DNA of 64,000 nucleotides from VRUE01 sp963718755 (GTDB lineage: Bacteria > Actinomycetota > Thermoleophilia > Solirubrobacterales > 70-9), in the NCBI GenBank assembly GCA_963718755.1, contig OY970376.1:1922001-1986000 (forward strand), read 5' to 3'. Below the pieces are notes generated by a model. The model had not been told where the DNA came from. It made no database searches and saw nothing but the letters and a program-made list of their open reading frames with translations. Made by a program: the position numbers and the translations under genes. Shown piece after piece: positions 33,827 to 42,326 of the stretch (within the stretch, counting starts at the first letter, position 1; each line of letters begins with the position of its first letter).

Positions 33827-34631
33827 AGCGGGCGCGCTGGTCGACCATTCGCTCTACCGCGATCTCCAGCGCCTCCAACTGCTCGCGCACGTTGTGCAGC
33901 TCGCGCAGGGCAATCGCCTCGGCCGAGAGCTGCTCGGCCTCCAGCTCCGCCTCGACCTCGGCGATTTCGGGGCCGAGGAAGCGCTGGGCGAAGGAGCCGG
34001 TGAGCAGGGCGACGAAGCCGATGCCGACGATCAGGATGACGGTGGAGACGATCTCACCGCCGGTCGTCGTCGGGTACATGTCCGAGCCGAGCGTCGTCAT
34101 CGTCGTCACCGCCCAGTAGATCCCGTCCCAGGTGTCGAGGTGCTGGCTCTGTTTCTCGAAGGCCTCGAACAGCGCCCCACCGCCGATCGCGGTCAGCACC
34201 GCGAGCAGCATCGCGTAGCGCAGGCCCTCCAGCGAGAAGACCTCGCGCGAGAGCTGCGCCAAGCGCAACAGGCGCAGGAGCCGGAGCAGGCGCAGCACAC
34301 GCAGGCCCTGCAGGCCGGCGGGGAGGACGGGCGGGGTGAGGAAGACGATGATCAGGCTGAGCTGGTGGTGGCGCAGCCACTTGCGCCGGTCGGGAACCAC
34401 GGCCAGCATCACGACCAGCTCGATCGCGAAGGCCAGCCAGGTGACCCAGTTGAGGATCACGGCGACGCTCTCCAGCCAACCGCCGGGCTGTGACTCGGTG
34501 ATCGCCACCATCGGCAGCGTCAGCGCCGCCGCGATCAGCATCGGCGTGTTGAGGATTTCGGCGACGCGGGTGCTGCGCGCGTCCATCCCCGGCTCGTAGC
34601 GAACCGGCTCTTCGGCGACCTGAGCGCTCAT
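33825..34631 (-). CDS. voltage-gated-type ion channel with atypical selectivity filter
   Basis: 268-residue six-helix channel. Helices S1-S3 (residues about 30-100), an S4 with Arg every third residue (RVLRLLRLLRLLRLAQLSR, about 115-133), S5, pore loop and S6, then a coiled coil (AEVEAELEAEQLSAEAIALRELHNVREQLEALE) at the C-terminus, likely for tetramerisation. The pore reads TMTTLGSDMYPT, so the K-channel T-V-G-Y-G is replaced by T-L-G-S-D. Ion selectivity is therefore uncertain. Confidence 0.88.
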   Translation of the reverse strand: MSAQVAEEPVRYEPGMDARSTRVAEILNTPMLIAAALTLPMVAITESQPGGWLESVAVILNWVTWLAFAIELVVMLAVVPDRRKWLRHHQLSLIIVFLTPPVLPAGLQGLRVLRLLRLLRLLRLAQLSREVFSLEGLRYAMLLAVLTAIGGGALFEAFEKQSQHLDTWDGIYWAVTTMTTLGSDMYPTTTGGEIVSTVILIVGIGFVALLTGSFAQRFLGPEIAEVEAELEAEQLSAEAIALRELHNVREQLEALEIAVERMVDQRAR

Positions 34632-34678
34632 CCGCGCCTACTTCGACGCCGAGGCTCGGTCGCCTACTTACCCCTCGT

Positions 34679-34724
34679 CGTGTGGTTCCCTAATTCGCCT
34701 TCTGGTTGAACAAGGAACCACACG
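34679..34724. repeat. intergenic palindrome, 11-bp arms
   Basis: CGTGTGGTTCC (34679-34689) and GGAACCACACG (34714-34724), loop 24 nt. Unlike the others it lies between divergent starts (channel gene and marR), so it is 5' of both genes. Could be a regulatory hairpin or a repeat relic. Confidence 0.75.
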
Positions 34725-34738
34725 CCGGCGAAAGAAGG

Positions 34739-34753
34739 TAGTTTGCTAAACTA
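34739..34753. promoter_or_regulatory. MarR operator candidate
   Basis: TAGTTT-GCT-AAACTA, a 15-nt perfect-arm dyad in a local AT-rich patch, 14 nt before the marR start. MarR proteins bind pseudo-palindromes of this type next to their own gene, so this is probably an autoregulatory site. Confidence 0.5.
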
Positions 34754-34766
34754 ATTACCAAAGCTA

Positions 34767-35243
34767 ATGACTCAGGCGAATGCAGATACGGCGCTCACCG
34801 ACTCCGCCGCCCGATTGCGGATGGCGGTTGTGCGGACCGCACGGCGGCTGCGGCAGGAGGCCGCCGGGGCGGTCGGCGAGCTGACGCCGACCTCGGCGGC
34901 GGCACTGGCGACGGTCGAGCGGCACGGGCCGCTCACGCCCAGCGAGCTGGCCGAGATCGAGCGGGTGAAAAGGCCGACCGCGACGCGAACGCTGCGGGTC
35001 CTCTGCGAATCGGGTCTGGTCCAGCGCACGCCCGATCCGGCAGACGGGCGCAGCGCCCTGGTCAGCGTCACCGGCGAGGGACGCGACAGGTTGCGCCGCC
35101 TGCGCGGGCGCAAGAACGCCTACCTGGCGCGGCGCATGCGCGATCTGCCGAGCGCCGACGTGGAGACCTTGGAGCGGGCGGCCGCGATCCTCGAGCAGAT
35201 CCTCGAGGCGCCGCGTCCTTCGCGACGCGAAAGGCTTCAGTGA
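34767..35243 (+). CDS. MarR-family transcriptional regulator
   Basis: 158-residue winged-helix regulator. The DNA-binding part is AALATVERHGPLTPSELAEIERVKRPTATRTLRVLCESGLVQRTPDPADGRSALVSVT (residues about 45-100), with long flanking helices for dimerisation. It is translationally coupled (GTGA) to the MFS transporter, the usual marker of a drug-efflux operon in which ligand binding relieves repression. Confidence 0.92.
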   Translation: MTQANADTALTDSAARLRMAVVRTARRLRQEAAGAVGELTPTSAAALATVERHGPLTPSELAEIERVKRPTATRTLRVLCESGLVQRTPDPADGRSALVSVTGEGRDRLRRLRGRKNAYLARRMRDLPSADVETLERAAAILEQILEAPRPSRRERLQ

Positions 35244-36478
35244 GCGCCGCGGTAAGGCGCAGCTTCGACTCGCTCTCCGTCCCCAACTACCGCCGCTACT
35301 TCGGCGGCCAGATCGTCTCGCTCTCGGGCAACTGGATGCAGATGGTCGCCGAGGTCTGGCTGATCCTCTCGCTGACTGGCAGCGGCGTCATGGTCGGTAT
35401 GACCACGGCGCTGCAGTTCCTGCCGATCCTCCTCTTCGGCGCCTGGGGTGGGCTGCTCGCCGACCGCTTCGACAAGCGGCGGCTGCTGATCGTGACGCAG
35501 GCGGTGATGGTGCTGCCGGCGCTGATCCTGTTCGCGATTGTCACGGCCGGCACGGTCCAGCCCTGGATGGTCCTGGCGCTGGTCTTCTTCCGGGGCAGCG
35601 TCAACGCAATCGACAACCCGACCCGGCAGAGCTTCGCGATCGAGATGGTCGGCCCGGAGCGCGTCGTCAACGCCGTCAGCCTCAACAGCGTCCTGATCCA
35701 CTCCGCCCGCCTCGTCGGCCCGGCGCTGGCCGCGATCGCGATCGCGATCGCCGGGGTCGGCCCCTGTTTCGCGCTCAACGCGCTCACCTTCGTCGCGATG
35801 ATCTTCGCGCTCTGGCGGATGGACCCAGCCGAGCTGGAGGCGCCGCCACCCGCCGTCCGTGAGCGGGGCGCGGTGCGGGCGGGCCTGCGCTACGTGCGTG
35901 ACACGCCGGCGTTGATGGTGCCGTTGGCGCTGATGGCGCTGGTCGGCACCTTCGGCCTCAACTTCCAGGTGATCCTGCCGCTGCTGGCTCGCTTCAGCTT
36001 CGACGGCGGCGCCTCCACCTACGCTGCGCTGGTCGCCGCGATGGGCGTTGGCTCGGTGGTCGGCGCCCTGCTCACCGGCGCCCACGGGCGGACTGACGCT
36101 CGCCTGATCGCCGGCTCCGCGCTCGCCTTCGGCCTGCTCGCGCTGCTGGCAGCGCTGATGCCGAGCATCGCGCTTGAGCTGCCGGTGCTGGCTCTACTCG
36201 GAGCCGCCGCCGTCACCTTCGCCGCGGCGATCAACTCCTCGCTCCAGCTCGCCGTCGAGCCGCAGATGCGCGGCCGCGTGATGGCCCTCTACTCGATCGT
36301 CTTCCTCGGCTCGACGCCGATCGGCGGTCCGCTCGCCGGCTGGCTGGCCGAGGCGTACGACCCACGCGTAGCGCTCCTATTGGCGGCGATCGCCGGCCTC
36401 TCGGCAGCCTGGGCCGCCCGCGTAGCGCTCGGGCGGATCGCAAAAACCCCCGAGCGCGCCGTCGCGGTTACGTCATGA
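35240..36478 (+). CDS. MFS transporter (drug/enterobactin exporter-like)
   Basis: 412-residue major facilitator with about twelve helices. Start residues RSFDSLSVPNYRRYFGGQIVSLSGNWMQMVAEVWLIL and the loop motif WGGLLADRFDKRRLLI are typical of the DUF894/EntS-like exporters. GTG at 35240 overlaps the marR stop. The gene ends within the palindrome at 36477-36536. Substrate unknown. Confidence 0.92.
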   Translation: MSAAVRRSFDSLSVPNYRRYFGGQIVSLSGNWMQMVAEVWLILSLTGSGVMVGMTTALQFLPILLFGAWGGLLADRFDKRRLLIVTQAVMVLPALILFAIVTAGTVQPWMVLALVFFRGSVNAIDNPTRQSFAIEMVGPERVVNAVSLNSVLIHSARLVGPALAAIAIAIAGVGPCFALNALTFVAMIFALWRMDPAELEAPPPAVRERGAVRAGLRYVRDTPALMVPLALMALVGTFGLNFQVILPLLARFSFDGGASTYAALVAAMGVGSVVGALLTGAHGRTDARLIAGSALAFGLLALLAALMPSIALELPVLALLGAAAVTFAAAINSSLQLAVEPQMRGRVMALYSIVFLGSTPIGGPLAGWLAEAYDPRVALLLAAIAGLSAAWAARVALGRIAKTPERAVAVTS

Positions 36479-36536
36479 CGAGCGCGTTCGTCCTTTGTCC
36501 CGCATAGGGGTACAAAGGACGAACGCGGTGCTCGTC
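36477..36536. repeat. 60-nt intergenic palindrome between MFS and ABC genes
   Basis: GACGAGC (36477-36483) pairs with GCTCGTC (36530-36536), then GCGTTCGTCCTTTGT (36484-36498) with ACAAAGGACGAACGC (36512-36526), with a three-base bulge (GGT) on one side. It overlaps the last two bases of the MFS stop codon and lies 7 nt from the convergent substrate-binding gene stop. Bidirectional 3'-end element candidate. Confidence 0.9.
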
Positions 36537-36543
36537 TGACGGG

Positions 36544-37524
36544 TCAGCCGGTGTAGCCGGCCGATTCGAGGTATTCGGCGGCGACCTTGGCGGCCGGTTC
36601 TTTTTCGAGTTCGACCCGGGCGCCGAGCTCCTGCATCACTTTCAGCGTCAGGCCTTCCTGTACCTGGACGATCGTCTTTTCGTAGTCCGGGCCGGCTTCT
36701 TCGACGACCTCGGGGGTCGTCACCCAGATCACATTGCCGGCCGGGAAGACTTCTTTGTCGTCTTCGAGGATCACGTACTTGTCAGCCTGCGCCGACAGCT
36801 GCGGATCGGTGGTGAAGAGGATCGAGAGGTCGGCCTGGCCCTTGTCGAGCACGGTGTAGCGGAGGCCGATGTCGACCGGGACGAATTTCTTGAATTTGAG
36901 CCCGTACAGTTCTTCGAGCCCGGCCAGGCAGTCGATCCGCTGGCGGCACTCGGGTGAGCCGTAAAGGGTCATTTCTTCCGACTGGCCTTCGAGGTCGGAG
37001 ACCGTTTTCAGGTCGCGTTCCTCGGCCGTCTTCTTCAGCGTCCCGACCGCGTTGGCGCTCACGAACGGGGTCGGCGGGAAGGCGGTGAGGTCTTCTTTTT
37101 CGAAGTCCGCTTTCGCCTCTTCGTAGGCTTCGGTCGCGTCGGCTGGGACTTCCTCCGGTTCGACTTCGAAGAAGGAGGTCAACGCCGTGCTGACGTACTC
37201 CGGGTAGCCGGAGATCTGACCGGCTTTCACGTTTTTGAGGGCCACGGTTTCGGAGCCGAGGTTCAAGTCTTTCTTCACTTTGTACCCGGCGGCTTCCAGC
37301 GCCTGTGCGTAGACCTCACCGAGCACTATCTGTTCGGTGAAGTTCTTTGAACCCACGGTCAGGGTGACTTTGCCGTTGTCGGGGTTGGAGACGATCGCAC
37401 CGCCACCTTCGCCGCTGGTGGTGGTGTCGTCGTCGTCGGAGCCGCATGCGGCGACGCCGAGGCTGAGGAAGAGCGCGAGCAGCACCGCGATGGCGGCGCC
37501 CGCCCGCTTGGACGTGGTTCTCAC
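36544..37524 (-). CDS. glycine betaine/choline ABC transporter substrate-binding lipoprotein
   Basis: 326-residue periplasmic-type binding protein (OpuBC/OsmF family). A lipobox LGVAACGSD (Cys near residue 27) ends the signal peptide; the mature start VTLTVGSKNFTEQIVLGEVYAQALE is the family signature. The domain with DLSILFTTDPQLSA and VIWVTTPEV follows. Betaine-type ligands are the usual cargo. It is last in the ABC operon, separated by a 46-nt gap holding the small hairpin TTGAC-TGCG-GTCAA. Glu/Asp-rich. Confidence 0.93.
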   Translation of the reverse strand: MRTTSKRAGAAIAVLLALFLSLGVAACGSDDDDTTTSGEGGGAIVSNPDNGKVTLTVGSKNFTEQIVLGEVYAQALEAAGYKVKKDLNLGSETVALKNVKAGQISGYPEYVSTALTSFFEVEPEEVPADATEAYEEAKADFEKEDLTAFPPTPFVSANAVGTLKKTAEERDLKTVSDLEGQSEEMTLYGSPECRQRIDCLAGLEELYGLKFKKFVPVDIGLRYTVLDKGQADLSILFTTDPQLSAQADKYVILEDDKEVFPAGNVIWVTTPEVVEEAGPDYEKTIVQVQEGLTLKVMQELGARVELEKEPAAKVAAEYLESAGYTG

Positions 37525-37570
37525 TGGTGGTTCCTCTCTTGTCGATTGACTGCGGTCAACTCGGTAAGGG

Positions 37571-38293
37571 TCAGGCGGGCTTCAGCTTCAAGCCTTTCGA
37601 AGTGAGCAGACGTTGCAGGCCGGCGAGCGCGAGCTCGAGCGACAGGGCGAGCAGGGCGACGCAGATCGCCCCAGCCAGGACGCCGTTCTCGCCGTAGACG
37701 TTTTCGTTGATGATGAAGTCGCCGAGGGTGAGCACGCCGGCGAGCGGTGCGATCGTCGCCGTGGCGACGATGTTGATCGTCGCCGTGCGGACACCGGTCA
37801 TCAGCGTTGGGATCGCCAGCGGCAACTCGACCTTGCGCAGCACTTCGAGCTCGCTCATCCCCATGCCGCGGGCGGCATCGACAGTGCCGCGGTCGACCTG
37901 GCGGATGCCGACGAAGGCGTTCGTGAGGATTGGCGGGATGCCGAGTACCGCCAGGGCGATCGTCACGTTGAGCAGGCCGACGCCGATCGCCGCCGCCATG
38001 AAGGCGATCAGGGCCAGCTCGGGGATCGCTCGGCCGGCGTTGCCGACCCCGATCGCCAGCAGTTCGCCAGTACCGCGGTGGCCGAGGTAGAGGCCGACCG
38101 GCAGCGCAACGAGCAGAGCAAGCGCCAGGGCGAAAAAGGTCACTTCGAGCTGCGTGAGGGCCAGTTCGATCACCTGATCGATTCCGCCGACCTTCGTGCC
38201 GCCGGTCACGTTCGAGCTCTGCGGGGTGAAGATGAATTCGACGGCGCCCTCGAGAGAGGCGAAGACAGGCTTGGGGAGGGCGAGCACGCTCAT
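37571..38293 (-). CDS. osmoprotectant ABC transporter permease
   Basis: 240-residue membrane subunit with about six helices and the permease loop DRGTVDAARGMGMSELEVLRKVELPLAIPTLMTG (EAA-type). ATG 38293 overlaps the preceding permease stop by 4 nt (ATGA); the earlier ATG at 38314 is less likely. Partner of the permease upstream and the ATPase; the two permeases together resemble OpuBB/OpuBD. Confidence 0.9.
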   Translation of the reverse strand: MSVLALPKPVFASLEGAVEFIFTPQSSNVTGGTKVGGIDQVIELALTQLEVTFFALALALLVALPVGLYLGHRGTGELLAIGVGNAGRAIPELALIAFMAAAIGVGLLNVTIALAVLGIPPILTNAFVGIRQVDRGTVDAARGMGMSELEVLRKVELPLAIPTLMTGVRTATINIVATATIAPLAGVLTLGDFIINENVYGENGVLAGAICVALLALSLELALAGLQRLLTSKGLKLKPA

Positions 38294-39042
38294 GCCGTTG
38301 CCACTCGCCGCCAAGGAGTCGCGAGTCGTTGGATTGCGAAGAGAATCGCGTCGAAGGTAATCGCGATCAGGATCGCGAGGCTGCCGGCGATGATTATCCC
38401 CGTAAGGAAGGTGAGATTGCCTTCCAGGAAAATTTTGTCGCCGAGACCGCCGCCGCCGATGAAGACCGCCAGCGTCGCCAGGGCGACCGTACTCACCGTC
38501 GCGATGCGTAGGCCGGCGACGATCTCCGGCGTCGCCAGTGGCACCTCGATCCGCCAGAGGATCTGGCGGTCGGTCAGGCCCATGCCGCGAGCCGCGTCTT
38601 TGACCGAGGACGGCACGTTGGCCAGCCCGACGATCGAGTTGCGGTAGATGATCTGCAGGGTGTAGGCGCTGAGGGCGATGATCGCCGTGTCGCGGCCGCG
38701 GCCGGTGATCGGCAGCAGCAGGAAGAAGAAGGCGACGCTGGGGATCGTGTAAAGGACGCCGGTCGCGGCGAGCAGCGGCGGCTGTAGCCAGCGCCGCCGG
38801 TGGGCGAGAAGCGCCAGCGCAAAGGCGACCGCGAAGCCCAGCACGACCGAGATCGCAACCAGTTCAACGTGCTGCACGGCTGGCGTCACGTACTCGCCGA
38901 TGTTGTCCCTCGCCCAGTTGAAGCAGAAGAGCTTGCCCTCCTGGGCCTGGCAGGGCAGCGTGTCCGAGGTGCGTTCTTTGAAGAAGCCTTCGCCGACTTC
39001 GCCCACGACAGCGAGTGGGACTGCCAGCGCCGCGCTAATCAT
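38290..39042 (-). CDS. osmoprotectant ABC transporter permease
   Basis: 250-residue permease with about six helices; the cytosolic loop VPSSVKDAARGMGLTDRQILWRIEVPLATPEIVAG is the ATPase contact. It is encoded second in the operon, with an 8-nt overlap with the ATPase gene and a 4-nt overlap with the next permease. The N-terminus has an unusual periplasmic stretch with two Cys (DTLPCQAQEGKLFCFNW). Confidence 0.9.
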   Translation of the reverse strand: MISAALAVPLAVVGEVGEGFFKERTSDTLPCQAQEGKLFCFNWARDNIGEYVTPAVQHVELVAISVVLGFAVAFALALLAHRRRWLQPPLLAATGVLYTIPSVAFFFLLLPITGRGRDTAIIALSAYTLQIIYRNSIVGLANVPSSVKDAARGMGLTDRQILWRIEVPLATPEIVAGLRIATVSTVALATLAVFIGGGGLGDKIFLEGNLTFLTGIIIAGSLAILIAITFDAILFAIQRLATPWRRVATA

Positions 39043-40225
39043 GGGGACGCTCCACCGCGCCGTGCTCCTCGACCTTCGCGTCCGGCGAGGCGAGGAACTC
39101 GGAGATGATCTCGACCGAGAGCACGCCGTCGATCCGCCCTTCGTGGTCGGTGACCGCGGCGTACTGCGCCTCGCCCTGGAGCAGGTCGGCGAGCGCGTCG
39201 CGCATCACGTCGTCGCGATCGAGCAGGGGGCCCAGTGGTGAGTCGGGCTGGGCGGGCACCGTCTCGGCGGTGAGGTCGCGCTCGGAGAGCCAGCCCAGCG
39301 GACGGCGCTCGGAATCGACCAGCAGCGGGTAGGGGACCTCTGCGCCCTGCAGCTTCGCCCGCACCTCGCTGGTCGCCTGGCCGACGTGGGCGAGCGGTGC
39401 CTCCCAGAGGTCGATGTCGGAGACGCGCATCAGGGCCAGCCGCTTGAGGGCCCGGTCGGCGCCGACGAAGTCCTCGACGAACTCATCGGCGGGCGCCATC
39501 AGCAGCTCGGCCGGCGTCGCGTACTGCGCGACCTGGCCCCCCTTGCGCATCACCGCGATCCGGTCGCCCATCTTGATCGCCTCGTCGATGTCGTGGGTGA
39601 CGAAGAGGACGGTCTTGCGGATCTCCGCCTGCAGACGGAGGAACTCGTTCTGCAGGCGCTCACGGTTGATCGGGTCGATCGCGCCGAAGGGCTCGTCCAT
39701 CAACATCACCAACGGGTCGGCGGCGAGTGCCCGCGCCACGCCGACGCGCTGCTGCTGGCCGCCGGAGAGCTGCGCCGGGTAGCGGTCGCCGAGCTCCGGA
39801 TTGAGCCCGATCAGCTCCAGCAGTTCAGCCGAGCGCGCCTTGATCCGGTCCTTCTTCCAGCCCAGCAGCTGCGGCACCGCGCCGATGTTCTCGCTGATCG
39901 TGCGGTGGGGGAAGAGGCCGATCTGCTGGATCACGTAGCCGATCTCGCGCCGCAGCCGGGCCGGGTCGCGGTCGCGCACCGACTCGCCGCCGATCAGCAC
40001 GTCGCCCTCGGTCAGCTCGACCGTGCGGTTGACCAGCCGCATCGCGGTCGTCTTGCCGCAGCCCGATGGCCCGACCAGGACGCAGACCTCACCGGCCGGC
40101 ACCTCGAGGTTGAGATGGTCGACAGCGATTTCGGCGCTGTCGCTGTAGCGCTTGGTCGCGTCCTCATAGCGGACTGCCGATGCATCGGCGGACGAGACTC
40201 CGGCAGTGACCTGGGGGTCGGACAC
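39035..40225 (-). CDS. osmoprotectant ABC transporter ATP-binding protein with CBS domains
   Basis: 396-residue ATPase of the OpuA/ProV type. Walker A VGPSGCGKTTA, signature LSGGQQQRVGVARAL, Walker B VMLMDEPFGAID and the switch His THDIDEAIKM are all present. The C-terminal 130 residues form two CBS-like repeats (PLLVDSERRPLGWLSE, AAVTDHEGRIDGVLSV), the ionic-strength or nucleotide sensor of this group. GTG 40225 follows TATAGGCT and may be leaderless; an ATG at 40264 would add 13 residues. First of four operon genes. Confidence 0.92.
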   Translation of the reverse strand: MSDPQVTAGVSSADASAVRYEDATKRYSDSAEIAVDHLNLEVPAGEVCVLVGPSGCGKTTAMRLVNRTVELTEGDVLIGGESVRDRDPARLRREIGYVIQQIGLFPHRTISENIGAVPQLLGWKKDRIKARSAELLELIGLNPELGDRYPAQLSGGQQQRVGVARALAADPLVMLMDEPFGAIDPINRERLQNEFLRLQAEIRKTVLFVTHDIDEAIKMGDRIAVMRKGGQVAQYATPAELLMAPADEFVEDFVGADRALKRLALMRVSDIDLWEAPLAHVGQATSEVRAKLQGAEVPYPLLVDSERRPLGWLSERDLTAETVPAQPDSPLGPLLDRDDVMRDALADLLQGEAQYAAVTDHEGRIDGVLSVEIISEFLASPDAKVEEHGAVERPHD

Positions 40226-40293
40226 TTGAGCCGAGCCTATACCCCGATCAGGCTCGCATTCCACCTTCGGTACGCGGCGGTCTGCTCGCCGTC

Positions 40294-41529
40294 CTAGCCG
40301 ATGCCGAGTCGCCGCGCGCGCTCGGTCGCCCTGGCGACGATCTCCTCGACCCCCTCGACCTCACCGCCGCGCATCAGGATCCGGCCGGCGACCACCGTCG
40401 TGTCGACCGCCGAGCCGTTTGCCGCGTAGACGAGATCGGAGGCGAGGTCGCCGATGCCAAGCTCGGGCGAGTCGCCGCGCAGCAGCAGGAAGTCGGCTGG
40501 CGCACCCGGAGTCAGTGATGCTGCGCCACCGCTCAGGAGCGGCGCGCGGGAGCCGTTCGCTACCTCAAACGCCTCGGCTGCCGGCAGCACCGTCGGATCA
40601 CCACTCGCGTGGCGCTGCACCAGGGCGAACGTCTTCAGGTCGGAGAGCAGGTCGAGCGAATCGTTGGAGCCGGCCCCGTCGGTTCCCAGGCCGACTTGAA
40701 CGCCGGCGGCACGGGCAGCGGGGTAGAGGAAGACACCGCCGACCGCCAGCTTCATGTTCGCGACCGGGTTGGTGACGACGGTCGCGCCACGCGCCGCGAT
40801 CAGCTCCAGCTCCTCCTCGTTGAACCAAACACAGTGGGCGAGTACCGTGCGCTCGCCGAGCAGGCCGAGGCGATCGAGGTAGGCGGCCGGCCGGACCCCG
40901 TGCGCGGCGATGCAGTCACTCACCTCCTGCTCGGTCTCGGAGAGGTGGATGTGGAACGCCACGCCACGCTCGTTCGCCTGCTCACCGGCCCAGCGCAGCA
41001 GCTCTTCGCTGACGGCGTAGATCGAGTGGGGCGCCAGGGCGGCGCCGATCGCCGGGCCGCGGTCTTCCAGCGCCGCCAGATCCTCACCGGCCTGCGCCTG
41101 CATCTCGGCGGTGCCGCCGTCCGCGTCGAAGAGCGGCCCACCGATCGTCGCCCGCAGGCCGGCGTCCTCGACCGCCCGCGCGGTCGCCTCCGGCTGCCAG
41201 TACATGTCCCAGAAGTGGGCGGTCCCGGTGCGGATCATCTCGGCGCAGGCCAGGCGCGTGCCCCAGTAGACGTCCTCGGCGTCGAGCTTCGCCTCGACCG
41301 GCCAGATCTTCTCCCGCAGCCAACGCATCAGCGGCAGGTCGCCGCCGTAGCCGCGGAACAAGGTCATCGCCGCATGGGTGTGGCCGTTGACCAGCGCGGG
41401 GACGAGTGGCATCCCGGCGACGTCGATCGTCTCGTCGCCGGGCTCCGGGACGACATCGGGACCGATCGCCGCGATCGCGCCGTTGGTGCAGCGCAGACCG
41501 ACTACCTCACCGTCCAGGGTTGAACCCAT
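40294..41529 (-). CDS. mtaD: 5-methylthioadenosine/S-adenosylhomocysteine deaminase
   Basis: 411-residue amidohydrolase of the cytosine/chlorohydrolase clan. The metal site HTHAAMTLFRGYGGDLPLMRWL near residue 48, SIYAVSEELL, HIHLSETEQEV, and AHCVWFNEEELELIA are characteristic of MTA/SAH deaminases. It turns S-adenosylhomocysteine or methylthioadenosine into the inosine form. The MTA-phosphorylase-like gene on the same strand upstream strengthens the assignment. Start: ATG 41529, next to a GTG at 41532. Confidence 0.9.
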   Translation of the reverse strand: MGSTLDGEVVGLRCTNGAIAAIGPDVVPEPGDETIDVAGMPLVPALVNGHTHAAMTLFRGYGGDLPLMRWLREKIWPVEAKLDAEDVYWGTRLACAEMIRTGTAHFWDMYWQPEATARAVEDAGLRATIGGPLFDADGGTAEMQAQAGEDLAALEDRGPAIGAALAPHSIYAVSEELLRWAGEQANERGVAFHIHLSETEQEVSDCIAAHGVRPAAYLDRLGLLGERTVLAHCVWFNEEELELIAARGATVVTNPVANMKLAVGGVFLYPAARAAGVQVGLGTDGAGSNDSLDLLSDLKTFALVQRHASGDPTVLPAAEAFEVANGSRAPLLSGGAASLTPGAPADFLLLRGDSPELGIGDLASDLVYAANGSAVDTTVVAGRILMRGGEVEGVEEIVARATERARRLGIG

Positions 41530-41540
41530 CACCGCAAGCG

Positions 41541-41590
41541 GACGTGCCGTCACTTAAGCACCCATATGGGCGCACAAGTGACGGCACGTC
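41541..41590. repeat. 50-bp palindrome, family A copy 4 (3 arm mismatches)
   Basis: GACGTGCCGTCACTT at 5' and AAGTGACGGCACGTC at 3' match the family; the inner arms have three mismatches and the centre reads CCATATGG. It sits 11 nt upstream of the mtaD start and 6 nt after the phosphorylase stop, between co-directional genes. Confidence 0.93.
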
Positions 41591-41596
41591 TAGTCA

Positions 41597-42268
41597 TCAA
41601 GCGAGCCTCGGCAGGACGGCGTCGAGCGCTTCACGCAGATGGACCGCGTTGGCTTCGCGGTGGCGCTCGACTTCGGTTGGGGACAGGGGGTCGGCCGCGA
41701 TCCCGTTGGCGAGGTTGTCGACGACGCAGATTGCCGCGTAGCGCAGTCCCACCTCGCTCGCGACCACACACTCAGAGGCCAACGTCATTCCGACCAGGTC
41801 AGCGTAGGCGGCGATCAGCCGGACCTCGGCCGGCGTCTCGAAGCGCGGCCCGTTGGTCTGCCAGTAGACGCCGCCGTTGCGTAGATCGCCGGCGCCGCTT
41901 TCCCGCCAGGCCGCGAGTACCTCCGTACGCCAGGCCGAATCGAACCCGGGGGTGGCATGGCCGCGGGCGTCCTCGCAGGTGGTGACGGTCGTCTGCAGGG
42001 CGATGAAGTCGTGTGGGCAGACGAAGCTGCCGACAGCCAACCCCGCCCGGAGCGAGCCGACCGAGCAGACCGCCAGCACTCGGTCGCACTCTGCCGCTGC
42101 CAGCGAGCGCAGGTTGGCTGCGTGGTCGATGCGGTGGGGGAGCACGTAGCCCTCGGCAGAGCCGTGGCGCTGTAGGACAACAGCCTCGTGCCGCTCTGCC
42201 GCCGCCGTGACCTCCCGGCCGGTCGGCCCGGCGGCGCTGCTGCCGAGAATGACGGCGAGGCGGCCCAT
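41597..42268 (-). CDS. mtnP: methylthioadenosine phosphorylase / purine nucleoside phosphorylase
   Basis: 223-residue trimeric-type nucleoside phosphorylase. The signature NGPRFETPAEVRLIAAYADLVGMT (about residues 140-163) is that of MTA/MTI phosphorylases, preceded by VCPHDFIALQTT and followed by SECVVASEVGLRYA. It would split methylthioadenosine or its deaminated product into base and methylthioribose-1-phosphate. The ATG at 42268 is the natural start of the domain. Shares the strand with mtaD across the palindrome. Confidence 0.88.
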   Translation of the reverse strand: MGRLAVILGSSAAGPTGREVTAAAERHEAVVLQRHGSAEGYVLPHRIDHAANLRSLAAAECDRVLAVCSVGSLRAGLAVGSFVCPHDFIALQTTVTTCEDARGHATPGFDSAWRTEVLAAWRESGAGDLRNGGVYWQTNGPRFETPAEVRLIAAYADLVGMTLASECVVASEVGLRYAAICVVDNLANGIAADPLSPTEVERHREANAVHLREALDAVLPRLA

Positions 42269-42326
42269 CGGCGCGCATCCTACGGCGAGTTCGCATCTTC
42301 TTCCCGCATCCGGGTAGGGAGACCGC

